From contig NC_066579.1 in the NCBI RefSeq assembly GCF_024323335.1, positions 241,527,652 to 241,591,651 on the forward strand: a stretch of DNA of 64,000 bases, given 5' to 3'. A program made the position numbers and the translations under genes. This stretch comes from Lathyrus oleraceus. Its lineage: Eukaryota > Streptophyta > Magnoliopsida > Fabales > Fabaceae. Every line of letters starts with the position of its first letter. The stretch's first letter is position 1. Below are positions 8,669-21,500 of the stretch, in pieces. The notes under the pieces are model-generated. The model saw only the letters and a program-made list of their open reading frames with translations, was not told the origin of the DNA and searched no databases.

Positions 8669-11600
8669 TCCTGACTAAAGGAAATCGGGATAATGTCTTC
8701 AGTCTTCCAATTGTTGAGTCCGTCACCAATTGTTGGGAAAATCCAGCTATCCAAGTCGCAATCACTATCAGCATCTTCCATAGCATTAATCTGATTTTTG
8801 ACTATCTTTCCAGAGTTAAACCCCAGGCCAGCTTTATCAGACTTGTACGGTACATTGATCAGTTGACCCCAACCAGCACGATCACCATTTTCAACCGCGG
8901 CTTGAGCATCTTTCAGAGAGATCATGACAGGGGGAGCACGAACAACCTTGGGCACAAGGGGAGTTGGCTTAAGGACAGGACTGGGTGGAGGAACCACTTC
9001 AAATGACTGAGAAGGAGTCTCAAAGAATTCACCATCCATCTCGACGTATTTGAAGGCTTGCACACTACTGACAATATACTCTTCTTCTCCACATACAGTG
9101 ACAACCATGCCTGCTATTGGATACTTCAGCTTTTGATGAAGCGACGAAGCTACCGCACCTGCCCCATGGATCCAAGGGCGCCCCAACAAGCAGGAGTAGG
9201 CGGGATGAATGTCCATCACGTGAAAGGTAGTGTTGAAGACTTGAGGTCCTATCTTGATAGGGAGAACCACTTCACCATAGACAACACTCTTCGCACCATC
9301 GTAAGCACGCACCACAACATCACTAGGTTTCAGTTCAATGCCTTTGTAGTCAAATTTATCGAGTACAGCTTTCGGGAGCACATTCAAGGAAGAGCCGTTG
9401 TCGATCAACACGTGAGCCAGGGTGATCCCCTCACACTCGATGGAGATATGCAGAGCTTTATTGTGATTCTTTCCTGCTGGCGTCAGGTCAGCATCGGAAA
9501 AGCCTAGGCCATTGTCAACAGTCAAATTAGCAACATAATGTTCGAATTGATCGACGGATGTTTCTTGAGGCACATGAGCGGTCTTCAAGAATTTCATCAA
9601 TGCATTGGCATGGGATTCAGAGGATAATAACAAGGACAACATTGAGATTTTAGACGGAGTATGCCCCAATTGTTCCACTACATCAAAATCGCTCTTACGG
9701 ATGATTTTCAGCATCTCTTCCATTTCCTGTTTGGCAACATCTTCAGAAGTAACTTCGACCGATGTCTCTGACTGAGGAGGATTGACTGGTCTTTTTCCTC
9801 GAATTTCGGGAGCGGGAGGTGAGATTTCTGGGGAGTAGATCCTTCCACTTCGAGTAACTTTACTAGTCCCCACAATATCATTAGGATTAGCAGAACTACC
9901 AACTTGCTTTATGCCGTGGATGTAAACGTCGCCTCCATAGTTCCACGGAATAGCTTTGCTGGAGGAATATGGCACGGGGCCAGGTGCGGTAATAATCAGG
10001 GGAGCCACTTTGGGCTCAGCGGTAATCTTCACAGGCACTCTAGTAGCGGTAATCTTCACTGGAGCTTTGGACCTAGCAATCACAGATACCTCTTCAATAG
10101 AGTTGTCCACCTTAGGAACCCTTTCAAATAGAATTGTACGATCATCCATCAGCCGTTGAATGCCGTTCTTCAACTTCAAACAATCATTGGGTCGGAGTAC
10201 ACAGAGATCGCAATCTTCAGCACAACCTGGAAATAAACCAGCTTGCAATAAATTCTTCTTAACGATCAGGAGAGGAGATGCTAAATCAGCAACGTCAGTA
10301 ACGTGAGAATTGTCGTCCACAACATTAACATTCTGGTCATGATTAGGCATAGGTGCTGTGATGACATTGGGGGTCGCCGGAGGATCAAATTCAATTTCTC
10401 CAGCGTCGATCATATCCTGAATCTTGTTCTTCAACAACCAGCAATCATTCGTATCATGCCCGGGGCTATCGGAGTGATAGGCACACCTGGCGTTGGGATT
10501 ATAGCGAGGAGAAGTAGTGTTGGGATTTGCAGGAGGGCCTCTGAGGGTAATCAAATTGGCCTTTAACATACTCTGCAGTGCTTGGGTTAAAGTCATATTG
10601 ATCTTGGTAAACTGTCTTCTCGACCTGTCTTGTCTGTGTTGGAAGTTCTGAGATGGCGGTGCGGCAATTGTAACTGCCCCAACAGTATGGTCACGATTCT
10701 TCTTGTTATGCTTCCTCTCACTGTACACAGCATTTGATTCATTCTTTCCCTGATAGGACTTTTTGGTGCTTGCAGAAGTAGCTGTCTGTATCTTTCCACT
10801 TCGAATGCCGCTTTCAACCCGTTCACCTGTCAAGATAAGTTCAGTGAAACCTGACGAGGAACTTCCCAGTAGATGGCTGTAGAATGGGCCAGTCAGCATA
10901 CCCATGAACATGTCCACTAACTCTCGATCAGTCATAGGGGGTTTGACTCTGCCAGCCAAATCTCTCCACTTTTGAGCATATTCTTTGAAACTTTCTTTAG
11001 AGCCCATAGTCATATTTTGTAGTTGTAGCCGAGTAGGCGCTAACTCAGAATTATACTGGTAGTGCTTGTAGAAAGTTGTTGCTAAATCAGTCCATGTGCG
11101 GATGTTAGAGCTCTCAAGCTGATAATACCACTCTAACTGTGTGCCAGACAGACTCTCTTGGAAGAAATGGATCCACAGTTTCTTATCAGTAGTGTGCGGT
11201 TGAATCTTTCTCACATAAGCCCTTAGATGCATCTGAGGACAAGAGGCACCATCATACTTAGTGAAAATGGGAACCTTGAATTTGCGGGGAATGACCACAT
11301 CAGAGACCAGACCCAAGTTTTCGAAATCCAGACCGGGCACTTTCTGCCCCTCCATAGCTAGCATACGTTCTTCCAGCAACTTGTACTTATCATCCTTCGG
11401 AGAGTACTGTTCATGTTCATAATCTTCGTCGTCGTCCTCAGAATTGACGAGATTAGGATTCTCATCTTCCGAATCATTCTCGGTCTCTTCTTCTGAATCC
11501 TTCGGAATTCTAATCTTGACTCCTGTAACCTGTCCCTTAAGCCTTCTCCCCGGGTTGATGTAACCCACAGGTTTCTGGTCCTTCTTCTTCTCCATCAAAA

Positions 11601-11700
11601 GAGCTTTCAGTTCTTCCTGTCCCTTAGATAAGCTCAGCATCATTTCCTGGAATTGAGCATTCTGGGCCTGGAGATCTTTGACAGTTTGTTCGAGAGCCAT
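8665..11700 (-). CDS. gag-pro: Gag-protease polyprotein of element A (intact frame)
   Basis: The 1011-codon frame codes for retrotransposon capsid/nucleocapsid and aspartic protease. The N-terminus (residues 1-130) is charged, with an acidic stretch. A retrotransposon gag capsid domain spans about residues 150-270 (LRAYVRKIQ...WIHFFQESLSGTQLEWYYQL...FKEYAQKWRDLAGRVKPP). A nucleocapsid knuckle of C-x2-H-x5-H-x4-C type begins at Cys406 (CAYHSDSPGHDTNDC). The protease region has the active-site motif LIDNGSS with Asp767 and, downstream, CLLGRPWIHGAG. The start is ATG at 11700, the same position as in B. The frame ends in FSQE at the stop at 8665, inside the predicted intron donor. It is the only long intact retroelement frame in the window, in contrast with the wrecked pol. 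It could therefore still produce particles, although expression is unknown. Confidence 0.92.
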   Translation of the reverse strand: MALEQTVKDLQAQNAQFQEMMLSLSKGQEELKALLMEKKKDQKPVGYINPGRRLKGQVTGVKIRIPKDSEEETENDSEDENPNLVNSEDDDEDYEHEQYSPKDDKYKLLEERMLAMEGQKVPGLDFENLGLVSDVVIPRKFKVPIFTKYDGASCPQMHLRAYVRKIQPHTTDKKLWIHFFQESLSGTQLEWYYQLESSNIRTWTDLATTFYKHYQYNSELAPTRLQLQNMTMGSKESFKEYAQKWRDLAGRVKPPMTDRELVDMFMGMLTGPFYSHLLGSSSSGFTELILTGERVESGIRSGKIQTATSASTKKSYQGKNESNAVYSERKHNKKNRDHTVGAVTIAAPPSQNFQHRQDRSRRQFTKINMTLTQALQSMLKANLITLRGPPANPNTTSPRYNPNARCAYHSDSPGHDTNDCWLLKNKIQDMIDAGEIEFDPPATPNVITAPMPNHDQNVNVVDDNSHVTDVADLASPLLIVKKNLLQAGLFPGCAEDCDLCVLRPNDCLKLKNGIQRLMDDRTILFERVPKVDNSIEEVSVIARSKAPVKITATRVPVKITAEPKVAPLIITAPGPVPYSSSKAIPWNYGGDVYIHGIKQVGSSANPNDIVGTSKVTRSGRIYSPEISPPAPEIRGKRPVNPPQSETSVEVTSEDVAKQEMEEMLKIIRKSDFDVVEQLGHTPSKISMLSLLLSSESHANALMKFLKTAHVPQETSVDQFEHYVANLTVDNGLGFSDADLTPAGKNHNKALHISIECEGITLAHVLIDNGSSLNVLPKAVLDKFDYKGIELKPSDVVVRAYDGAKSVVYGEVVLPIKIGPQVFNTTFHVMDIHPAYSCLLGRPWIHGAGAVASSLHQKLKYPIAGMVVTVCGEEEYIVSSVQAFKYVEMDGEFFETPSQSFEVVPPPSPVLKPTPLVPKVVRAPPVMISLKDAQAAVENGDRAGWGQLINVPYKSDKAGLGFNSGKIVKNQINAMEDADSDCDLDSWIFPTIGDGLNNWKTEDIIPISFSQE

Positions 11701-12612
11701 TGTTCAATCTGTTTGAATCTGCTGGAATCTGTTTGATTGGAAAATCGTGAGAACACTGATCCTTTAGAATACCTGTTATGCGATGCAATGCAATGTATGA
11801 AATGTTTTCAAGGACTTTCGGGATTTAACTTTGCATAAACTAACAAAAAGAGCTTTTTCTTTTCTTTTCTCTTTTGTTTTTGCTTTTGTTTTTGTTTTTT
11901 CTGTTTTTTTTTTAGCAGAGTTAAATCCCTAAATCCTTGAAATGGTTAGTACAATGCCATGATGTTATGATGTTATGTTGTTATGATGTCATGTTGTTAG
12001 ATAAATAACAAGCACAAGCAAGTCACACAACAATCATTCCTAGGTTTTAAGGCTTGCGTGAGTTCCATAGGTAAATACCCTCCCCACTGAAGTTTGGTTG
12101 GTTCAACCTGTCTTAGAATAGTAACCGGGTTCTAGAAGGATCTCAAATCATTGACCTTTCCTTAAGTCCACTTCAGTGCAACACCAAGTGGTTGACCGAA
12201 GCTTCCCTAAAGTCCAATCTCAAAGAGTGTAGTATCGAGTCTCAACCAACTCCAGTCGGAACCGAAGCCAGTTATCTCACTACTTTCTAATGGCCAGGAC
12301 GAGTCAATTAGGGTTCTAAAGGTCTGGTTAATGCTTTTATGACACCACGCGAATGCCAAATATTTCCTCAACTAACATGAGGAACATCAGGACATCCAAA
12401 GTGCCACATTAACCATAGCCATCATTTTGACCATTCCAGTATACGCCGGACAGTCGCGATGATCTCTTGCTACTTACCTAAGGTACACTAGATCCGTGTG
12501 TAGGATCTTTCACTCAAGCATATCATACCCAAGCAATCCCTTAAAAATAAATCAGACAAATTGAATAAGTGATCTTGTTTTTAAGGTAACCTCTCTTTTT
12601 AAATATTTAGGG
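11701..12612 (-). other. Element A leader between PBS and gag; ORF1 absent
   Basis: The leader of about 0.9 kb aligns with B at 46200-46320 and 47743-48442. The roughly 1.4-kb ORF1 region of B is missing. In its place, between two inverted repeat arms (11806-11834 and 11915-11942), lies only about 80 bp of T-rich low-complexity sequence. The outer part (11943-12612) is non-coding, with ATGATGTT-type short repeats near 11960-12000. Confidence 0.75.
11806..11942. repeat. Inverted repeat arms at the ORF1 site of element A
   Basis: The arm at 11806-11834 and the reverse complement of 11915-11942 agree at about 25 of 28 aligned positions (shared blocks TTTCAAGGA and GGGATTTAACT). The same arms surround ORF1 in B, where the shared block reads ATTTAGCT on both sides. 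The loop here is about 80 bp of T/C-rich filler. Confidence 0.8.
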
Positions 12613-12630
12613 TCCCCAGCAGAGTCGCCA
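12613..12630 (-). promoter_or_regulatory. Primer binding site of element A (tRNA-Arg type)
   Basis: The minus strand reads TGGCGACTCTGCTGGGGA, four bases inside the 5' LTR. It fits the 3' end of plant tRNA-Arg including CCA, the primer used by Ogre elements. Confidence 0.85.
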
Positions 12631-12634
12631 GTTC

Positions 12635-14583
12635 TGTCATACAGTGAACTGGACTTTTTGTGTTTTTTATCGCAATGTCGCGGTTAGCAAGAGTCGCCAC
12701 CGACTTTTCTTTTATCCAATAAGGAAAGGTGGAAAAGAACAGGAAAGACCTTAATTTAGATTTTGGGTTCGGGAGGTACATTATACAAAGGGAAGGTGTT
12801 AGCACCCTTTGTATCCATGGTTATCCATGGGCTCTTAATTGCTCGATCACTTATATTATTTTTGTCTAAAAAAGTGTTTGTGAATTGTTTGGAAAATTGT
12901 TTTGAAAAGAGAATTTAACTTTGTAATGATTCTTGTATGAATGTATACAAAGTGGTTATCCCGTTTTAGTTTTGAAAATTGTTTAGAAAAATATAACTCG
13001 GTAATGATTCTAGTATGAATGTATACCAAGTGGTGATTTTCTAAAGGCATTTTGAAAGGTGTGAGGTGCAAAAAAAATGTTTTAAGTTGTGAGCCAGCAA
13101 TTAAGAGTTATACCGACCCAAGGTCTTTACGGGCATTTCCTATCCTTATGAGGGTAAAACTGTCCTTATTATTGAGAAATAAGTAGTTTTATCCTTTGGA
13201 TGTAAAAGGGTCATCGTAGGGTCATCGATTGGTCATTGAAGGCAACAGTTATGAGGATACCTTAGCAATCGAAGGGACTATCATCATTTAACCGTAGGCA
13301 ACATCGGAGGGTCATCGAGGGACAAAGTTGTATATTCGAAGGCAACATCCGAGGGACTATAATTTATTTTATGATGATTTAACCGAAGGGTCTTTGCTAA
13401 GGGTATCCCCACGTTCGCGGGACATGACCGTAATATCGTAATCGTAAGGCAACAAAGAGAGGTCCAAGATCACTTATTCAAAGGCAAAGTTTTACAATTA
13501 ATTATATAATTAGGATGAAACTCCACATTAAAATTATTAAAAATAATATATTAAAAAATTAATACATTAGAAATTAATACATTAAAAAATTAATTTAGGA
13601 TGAAACTCCACAAGGGTATCCCACAAATAAAGTAGAATACCTAGCCAATAACCTTTTCCTGGGATATGTGAACCTTTACGAAACTAAAAAAAAAGAAACA
13701 TGTCAGAACACCAAATCAGGGTGCAATCGAAGATTACACCGGAGAAATATCACAACAATAAATAGGATAGGATAAATAATGCATGGCTATGATAAAAACA
13801 TAAAAAAAACAGACTAGAAGAATCAGGTACTGTCTCGTTCGCCTCTGCCTCGCCTAGCGAAGGCCACGGATTTTGAATTTGAAAACAGCCCCATGTTAGG
13901 AACTTTGAATTTTATGGCATTTTATCACAGGAATAACATGGTCAAACATTCAGGGTATTCAGGCATATTTAAATTCCCATACGAAAGCAAATTATATATC
14001 AACATTTAATCATGATGCATTATATATGTAGATATGGCCAATTGAAAGTATAAACAATAGAGATACGCAAACCTGTTTGCCAATTCAAGGTTGAAGGGAT
14101 TGACCACTTGTAGTATCGGAATAAGTTAGGCAGCGGGAATTGGACGGCGATGGCTTCGGTGCAGATGGGCTGCCTTCAGGGTTTCTTTACTCTGAATTCT
14201 CCGGGTAGGCAGGGTTCCTATGCCAAAGTTTATATCCGTCCTTCTCTGTTCTCTCTCTTTCTTTTTCCTCAAGGTTTTGTTCCAAGGAAACCTCAGAGTG
14301 TTTTGCTTCTCTTCCTTCTTTCTCCAGTAAATCTCCCAGTGTAAACTCCCAGTCTCACTCCCCTACTGAAACTTCAGTATTTATAGACTAATTTCGTGGG
14401 TAATGGGCTTGGAATGAGGGAGACCCAAGTCCAAAATAATTTGTTATATTTTATTTATTTATTTATTTTAATTATTTAATTAATTAATTAATTAATTAAT
14501 TAATTAATTAATTAATTAAAAATTTTTTCTTTCTTTTTTTTTTTTTTTTAGGAAAAATGATGGGTAATTTTTGGGGTATGACA
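12635..14583 (-). repeat. Element A 5' LTR
   Basis: The 1949-bp LTR that drives the minus-strand transcript. It is nearly identical to 2891-4961, apart from about nine substitutions and shorter TTAA/poly-T tracts. A duplicated motif (TAATGATTCTTGTATGAATG type) occurs twice around 12925-13030. It ends next to the target duplication CATGG at 14584-14588. Confidence 0.92.
14378..14386 (-). promoter_or_regulatory. TATA box in A 5' LTR
   Basis: The minus strand reads CTATAAATA about 200 bp inside the U3 start. The matching sequence in the 3' LTR is near 4636-4645. This fits an RNA polymerase II LTR promoter; the transcription start would be roughly 30 bp further in the minus direction. Confidence 0.6.
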
Positions 14584-14588
14584 CATGG
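14584..14588. repeat. Target site duplication of element A (right copy)
   Basis: CATGG, identical to 2886-2890. Confidence 0.9.
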
Positions 14589-15574
14589 CAATCCAAACTA
14601 TGATACCAACTAGCTAACTTTTCATAAAATTTAAAGCATCCTCAATAACTCGAGTTAAACCTCATCAATAACTTCCAGTTTAGCAATTCAATTAGCATGA
14701 AAAAAAATCAATTTCTAACTTGCCATTCATTCATAAACTAATTGTTACCATCTAAGAGTTTAATAATATTTCCTCTTAACCTAACTAACATACTAATAGT
14801 TTAGATTAACAACTAATTGACTGTTAATTGATTATATCCTTTCAAAATGGATAAATAATAAGACTAACATAATTCTGATACAAGTTAACATAACAACCTA
14901 ACAGAGTTTAATTAACAGAAATAGTTAACAGAATAATAACAGATCCTAACTCATTTCTAACATAACTCACTTCAAACTACTCTAACATTTCTCTTTAAAA
15001 ACTCATTACAAAATCTAACTGAAACAATTGTGATAACTAACTAACAACTAACTTCATCCAATTCTTAACTAATTAACTTAACAGACGGTTTCCATCAAAT
15101 CCAATTCATTCTGCACTAACAGTTTTCACAATTAACTAAGGTGTAATTCACGTTTACACAATTAACCTCACCAACTGAATTCATAATCTTATAAATAAAG
15201 TTAACAAAGCTTAGAATTACTAACTCCTAATAACCATTACATTGAGAATCTAATTGAAATAAATGTTCCCTAACCTCTGCCTGAGCCTTCCCTAATTAGT
15301 TACACCTTCAACTCCTATAAATTCAACTTTCCTCTTCAATCATGAGAGAGTCATCATCACTATCATAACACACTGCAAAATCCTCTAAAATTCTAAATTC
15401 TCTCTTAGTTATTTAATCTTCATCACTACACTCTCTTGGATTCCCTCTACAATCTCTACTCCCTTTCACCACAAGCAATCAACTACAACATCAAGCTCAA
15501 TCCTACAGACTACGGTTTTAGAGAAGAAGAAGAAAAGAATTCCAAATTCAAACTACTTACCTCCAAGGAGCACT
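14589..15574 (+). mobile_element. Element F: LTR, second part, truncated by element E
   Basis: This continues the AT-rich, AACTAACAGTT-rich sequence that stopped at 2890. A plus-strand TATA-like CTATAAATTC at about 15318-15328 is followed by CT-rich leader-like sequence with a GAGAAGAAGAAG run near 15520, as in the LTR of C. The TG start of the next LTR follows at 15575. No coding frame is seen. Confidence 0.5.
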
Positions 15575-18500
15575 TGTAACGGTAAAACTTTTGAGATTAA
15601 GTTATTAATTAACTTAACTCATAAAGCAAGAGACGCCACTGTGCTTTTATTATTTCCAAAGAAAAAGGGAAAAAAGTATGAACAAAACTCAGAAATTTTA
15701 AAATGAAACTAATAAAAAGAGATACGTGTTTGGGGGTTAATTATGCAAAGGGAAGGTATTAGCACCCTAAACATCCTTGGTACTCCATGGGAACCTCTTT
15801 GAAGATGTGTACATTTTGGTTTCAAAAAGGTGTTGTTTGAAAAATAATGGAGAGATGGGAAAAGAAATATTTTTCTTAATTTATGTTTGCCAAGACTTTT
15901 GAAGCCTCGTGCCTACAAACCAACAAAGTGCAATGGAGGATCAAAACCTCGTAGTTCGTGGTAAACATAACAAAGATGTTTGTTTTGATTTATTTTTAAT
16001 GAAAATACATTTTGTCATTTTAATGAGAATACTCAATTAGTCGCCCACAAGAATGAGAACTTTGCATCATTGTGACAAGGGATCCAACTTGGATAAAAAT
16101 CTACAAGTATGTAAGTGACTCATGTCTAAAGTTTGAGAAAAGTTTAAATTTGAAATCAAGAAGAATCTTTTGAAAAAAAGGGAGAAGATTTGAAAATTTA
16201 AGAAAGGGAGAAGGAGAAGAGACTATCCTAGAGCATAAAGTAAAAGCTAGGGAGGAAAGATCTAACCAAGAGATAACAAGCTTTATGACATAAGTCAAAC
16301 AAGAATCATCTCCTTTGGATTAAGCCTCAAGCAAGCCAGATAAGCAAAGAATAATCATGCAGCAGATGAAACCAAACTAACTCAACCAAGTCTCCAAAAG
16401 AAGTCCAAAGTTAAAGGTATCAGATGAATCCCAAGGTCTTAAATCACAATCTCCCAAAGCAAAGGTCAAGGTCATAACTCTAAGTCCATAACTCTGTAAC
16501 ATTGCTAAGGATAGTAACCTCAAGTCAATGAATCAATGGAAATAAAACTTTTAGGGTTTTTTTCTTTATTAATGTCTTTGACAATGAAATCAAAGTCCCA
16601 ATGGATAAAGAACAAATAATAAGCCATAAAATAATATGATATGAGATGCTAAAAAAAGCATAAAGCAAGTAACAATAAATAAAGGCATAAGATAAATGAC
16701 ATTAAAATAGAAGCTAATATAATAGGAGGTTAGTAAATTATGTTAGTGATAAAAAATGAAAGATGATTTTGGTCATTTTTTGGAGAACACTTAACTATTC
16801 ACCCACAAGCATGAAAATATGAACCTATACATCATCATGAGAAGAGCTCCAACTTGGATAAAAATCTACAAGTATGCCACTAGCTCTCATAAATGAAAAG
16901 GGATCAATATTTTCACACAACACCATGAGGAATAGGAGACTCACAATCTCACTTATGAAAATGCCTTACTTTCGGGACAAATTCAGCGTTATGTTAAGCA
17001 ATCATAATTGGACTTATGTAGAAGTCATAACTATCTGAGGCCGGTCAATAATAATGTTAGTGTTATTACATGCTAGAAAATGAAATGTAAATCATTCTCC
17101 TAAAGTCATGCCACACAAAAAAGAAAGAAAACAAAAAATGACCAAGCACAAAGCTAGGAGGATGGTCCATTACTTCAATTCATATTTCATGACACTTAGG
17201 ACAAACTTATGCATCAACCCAAAGTACCTTAAATGATCAATGATCAATTAGGAGGTAAATTTAAAATAGTGAAAGTTCATCAAGCACCAATCCCCATATC
17301 ACGGATAAAATGGACACAAGTCATCCAATTGATCAAAGAGAAAAGAAAAAGATGAAGGAGAAGGGGACAAGAAAGATCACACCAAAATTGGATCAAAGGT
17401 TTGATCAAGTCATCATCAAAATCAATCATCCATATTGGTGGATTATGGTTTTCACCCAATGAACACCCAAGATCTATTGAGTTTGATGAGACTTATAGTC
17501 CAAACCATCATGGTCCAAGGCCAACAGAAGTTCACAAAGGTCACATAAATATAAAATGAAATTAGATTAAATAAAAATGCACCAAAATTATTTTTAAATA
17601 AATTTTTAAATAGAAATAAAATGAAAAATCTATAAGGTTCTTCAAAATGCCAAATAAATGGCCAAGAAAATTATGGAAGGCTGGAAATAAAATAACAAGT
17701 ATATAATAATTTTTTCAGAATTTAAAATTGAAGAAAAGTATTTTTAAACCAATTAAAACAAAGGAGAAAAGTGAAATTCCATGAAAAATAGAAACTCAGT
17801 GAAATAAAATATGAAAAAATAAAAATCAGATGATGAAAAATAAAAGAGAATTTTAGAAATTATTTTGGGATTTTTTAGATGTAAAACGGATTTTCTATGA
17901 ATTTTAAAAGAAAAAGAAATCAAAAATAATAAAAGAAAAAGAATTAAAATCAGAAAAAACATGGAGCATTGGATCACGCCTCATTAATTGATGTGGTAGA
18001 TCCAACACTCCTCAGATTAGGGCAGACGATGGAATTCAACACACGAGATCTAATTCAAAACGAACCAATCAAAACATTTCAGTTGTCCAACGTGTCTGGT
18101 CAAGCTCAGACAACCTAGAATACTCCGTTCATCTTTTCTGGTGGTCTCTCACTGGAGTTTCATTGTTTGGTAAATTCAGAACACGAGATCACCACCATCG
18201 TGATCCTCTTCTCATCCCAAATTCAACCTTATGCTCCAAATTCATTTATCTAAATTAAGCACAGAAAATTTCAGAGAAGCTACAAAAGAAAGCAAACCAC
18301 GAAAAATAAAATTAAATGATGAACATGATCAATCAACACCAAATAAGTTAGGGGAAAGCATCAGAGAGTGAAGGACTACATTATGGTAACTTGTTTGGGT
18401 TCAAATGATGCTAAGAACTACCTTGTCCAAATGGTGATCAGAAGTTGATGAAGCTCGATCTGGTTAGAGTACTTTAGAAGGTCTCAGATCTTGGGAATTG

Positions 18501-21500
18501 CTGCAAAAGCTTCAGAAGATGCCAAAGATGCTAATGAAATCAAGAAATTGGGTTGAAATAAGTTGGAATTCAAAACACGATAGTTGGATTTTTCTGGAAA
18601 ACTTCAAATTGCAACAGGGGTTTCATGGCTCTCAAAAGCTTGTAAATGAATGTAGTAGCTTCCTCTATTTATAGGGAATGGGTTTGGATCCAAATACGTG
18701 TGGAATCAAGCTTAATTCGTACAAAACGAATTTGATCAGAATGTGTGAAAAGTGTGACTTGTAATCCATCAAAACTCAGCCAAATGATGTGTTTCAAGGG
18801 TCAATTAACTTATGGAGACTTGGTTTAATAGGCTTAGGTCCAAAACACATACTAATTTGTCTTGGAATTGAGATTAGTGAAGTTCAAATTTCGGGCAATG
18901 GTGATTTCTTTAGTTCCAAGTCACCATGTTCAACTCAATGGGGCATCTTGCTTAGAAGGCTTTGTGATCCCATTCTTTTTGCAACATGTTGACATCATAA
19001 CATACATTAAATGTCTCAAGAGGAAAAGAAAGAGATAAAGAAGAAGAGTACAAGAGATATCACACCAAAATTGGATCAAAGACTTGATCAAGTCATCATC
19101 AAAATTAATCATCCATTTTGGTGGATTAGGGTTTTCACTCCATCAACACCCATGATCCATTGAGTTTGGTGATACCAATTATTAAATCAACTAAGATCCA
19201 AGGCTAACAGAGGTCAACAAAGGTCAAAAAAATATAAAATGTAATAAAATAAAATAAATGCATTAAAAAACATTTTTAAAATGAATTTTAAAAGGGAAAT
19301 AAAAGAGAAAATCCATAAAGCCCTTCAAAACACCAAATAAATGGCCAAGAAAATTATGGAAGGTTGAAAATAAAGTAACAAACATAAAATAATTTTTTTA
19401 GGAATTTTAAATGCTTAAAAGTATTTTTAAACCAATTAAAACAAAGGAGAAAAGATAAAATCCATAAAAAGTAGAAAAATCAAGAAAGTAAAATGTTGAA
19501 AAATAAAAATCAGATGAAGAAAAATAAAATAGAATTTTAGAAATTATTTTGGCATTTTTTGAATGCAAAATGAATTTTTTTATGAAATTTAAAAGAAAAA
19601 GCAATTTAAAATGAAAAACGAAAAAGAAATAAAACTAGAAAAAACACTGAGTGTTGGATCTGGCCTCATTAATTGACGTGGCAGATCCAACAATCTTCAT
19701 ATTAGGGCGCACGATGGAAATTAGCAAAAATGAAACACGGGATTGCATTTAAATTGAACCAATCATAACATTTTAAATTTCCAACGTGTAAGCAAACTCA
19801 GTTGACCTGAGATTAACTCTAGTCATCTTACATGATGATCCCTCACTGGAGTTTCAACATTTGGTAAATTCATAACACGAGACCACCATCAATGTGATTG
19901 CCTCCTCATCACTAATTCAACCCCATGCTCCAAATTTATTTATCTAAACTGGGCATGGGGAATTTTAGACAAGTTTCAGAACCAAGCAAGCCACGAAAAC
20001 TAAAATTAAATGATGAATACAATCAATCAACACCAGATAAGTTAGGGGAAAGCATCAGAGAGTGAAGGAATATATTGTCGAAACTTGTTTGAGTTTAAAT
20101 GATGCTCAGAACTACCTTGTCCAACTTGTGATCAAAAGTTGATGAAGCTCGATCTGGTTAGAGAACTTCAAAAGGTCTTAGAGCTTGGGAATTATCGTAG
20201 AAGCTTCATAGAAGACCGAAGATGCTAATGGAATCAAGAAATTGGATTGAACTAAGTTGGAAATCAAAACACGGCATTTCAATTTTCTAGAAACATTTCA
20301 GAGTGAAGCATGAATTTCTTGGCTCTCAAAAGTTTACAAATGAATGCAGTAGGTTCCTCTATTTATAGGGAACGTGTTTGGATCCAAATATGCATGGAAT
20401 CAAGCTTAATTTGTACAAAACAAATTTGATCAGAAAGTCTAAAAAGTGTGACTTACAATCCATCAAAACTCAGTCAAATCATGTGTTTCAAGGGTCAATT
20501 AAATTTTGGACACTTGATTAAACATGTTTAGGTCCAAAACACGTGGTAATTTGGTTTGAAATTGAGATTAATGAATTTCAAATTTCGGATCATGGTGATT
20601 TCTTCAGTTCCAAGTCACCATGTTCAACTCAATGTGGCATCTTGCTCTAGAGGCTTTTTGATCCCATTCCTTTTGTAATGTGTTAACATCATATCAAAGT
20701 TACAATGTGCCAAGAAAGGTTGCATTTGGACGCTTGATCACAAATTTACGGCATGTTGAAGTTGGCACAAAAACCTGGTCATGTAACTTAAAAATTCTAG
20801 GTCCCAAACCGCTGAAATGACCTGTAATGTCTCAAAGAATTCCATGGCCTACCAAGCATAATACGACTTTGGTCCTTGTAGAATTTTTTTAGAGGGTATC
20901 ACAAATGATATTATGCAAAACGAATCTGCCTCAAATGTTGAAAATTGAAGAAGTTACAATCCTTGAAAATTGAGAAAAGGTCACTTGAAAATAGGTCAAA
21001 TTTCATTAACTCCACAAATGACCTATAATGTCTCCAAACTTTTGATGATACTTCAAGCATAATTGGATCTTGTCATGTAAAGAGAAGTTGTAGAGGATAT
21101 TGAGAAGAGTCATATTTAAAAAGAAGCGTTCAAAAATGTTGAGAATTGAAGGAGTTGTGATCCTTTAAACTTTGACTTCAAATGTTGAATTTTTGGTCAA
21201 ACCTCTTGGAATAAACTGTGCACTTGAACTTTTGTTGAATTTCAAGGTACATGGATGATCACATGAACTCAAAATAAGGTGTCCTTGAATGTCTCTTGAT
21301 TTAATTGTTCAAAGTTTGAGGCAACTTGTTGAAGAAGGCATGAAAATAAACACATGAACCTTTGACTTTTCTTGAGAAATAAACCACAATACTTTGAGAT
21401 GCTCTTGATCCAAATGAGCTTGAAAGATGCTTGAACACCTTAGAGATCATGATTTGAGAGATAGCCCCTTGAGAATCAGTGGTTGAAAAGCCTAGTTGAG

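Larger units (their letters stand above)
2891..14583 (-). mobile_element. Element A: internally deleted Ogre/Tat-type Ty3/gypsy retrotransposon
   Basis: The element is 11.7 kb on the minus strand with two nearly identical LTRs (2891-4961 and 12635-14583), TG...CA ends, 5-bp target duplication, tRNA-Arg PBS, gag-protease frame, pol remnants, a structured 3' UTR and a PPT-like tract. Compared with element B in the same window it lacks ORF1, the RT catalytic core, RNase H and the integrase N-terminus. By eye the LTRs differ at about nine substitutions plus length changes in simple repeats, so the insertion is recent. Its pol could not have moved it, which implies help from an intact relative. 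Confidence 0.93.

Noticed and set aside
9058..9507. 149-codon plus-strand frame
   Set aside because: It is the shadow of the intact gag-protease frame on the other strand, as are the frames at 9904-10566 and 44449-45053.
12613..12630. Possible tRNA gene remnant
   Set aside because: The tRNA-Arg-like 18 bases match only the acceptor end next to an LTR, which is the primer binding site; no cloverleaf is present.
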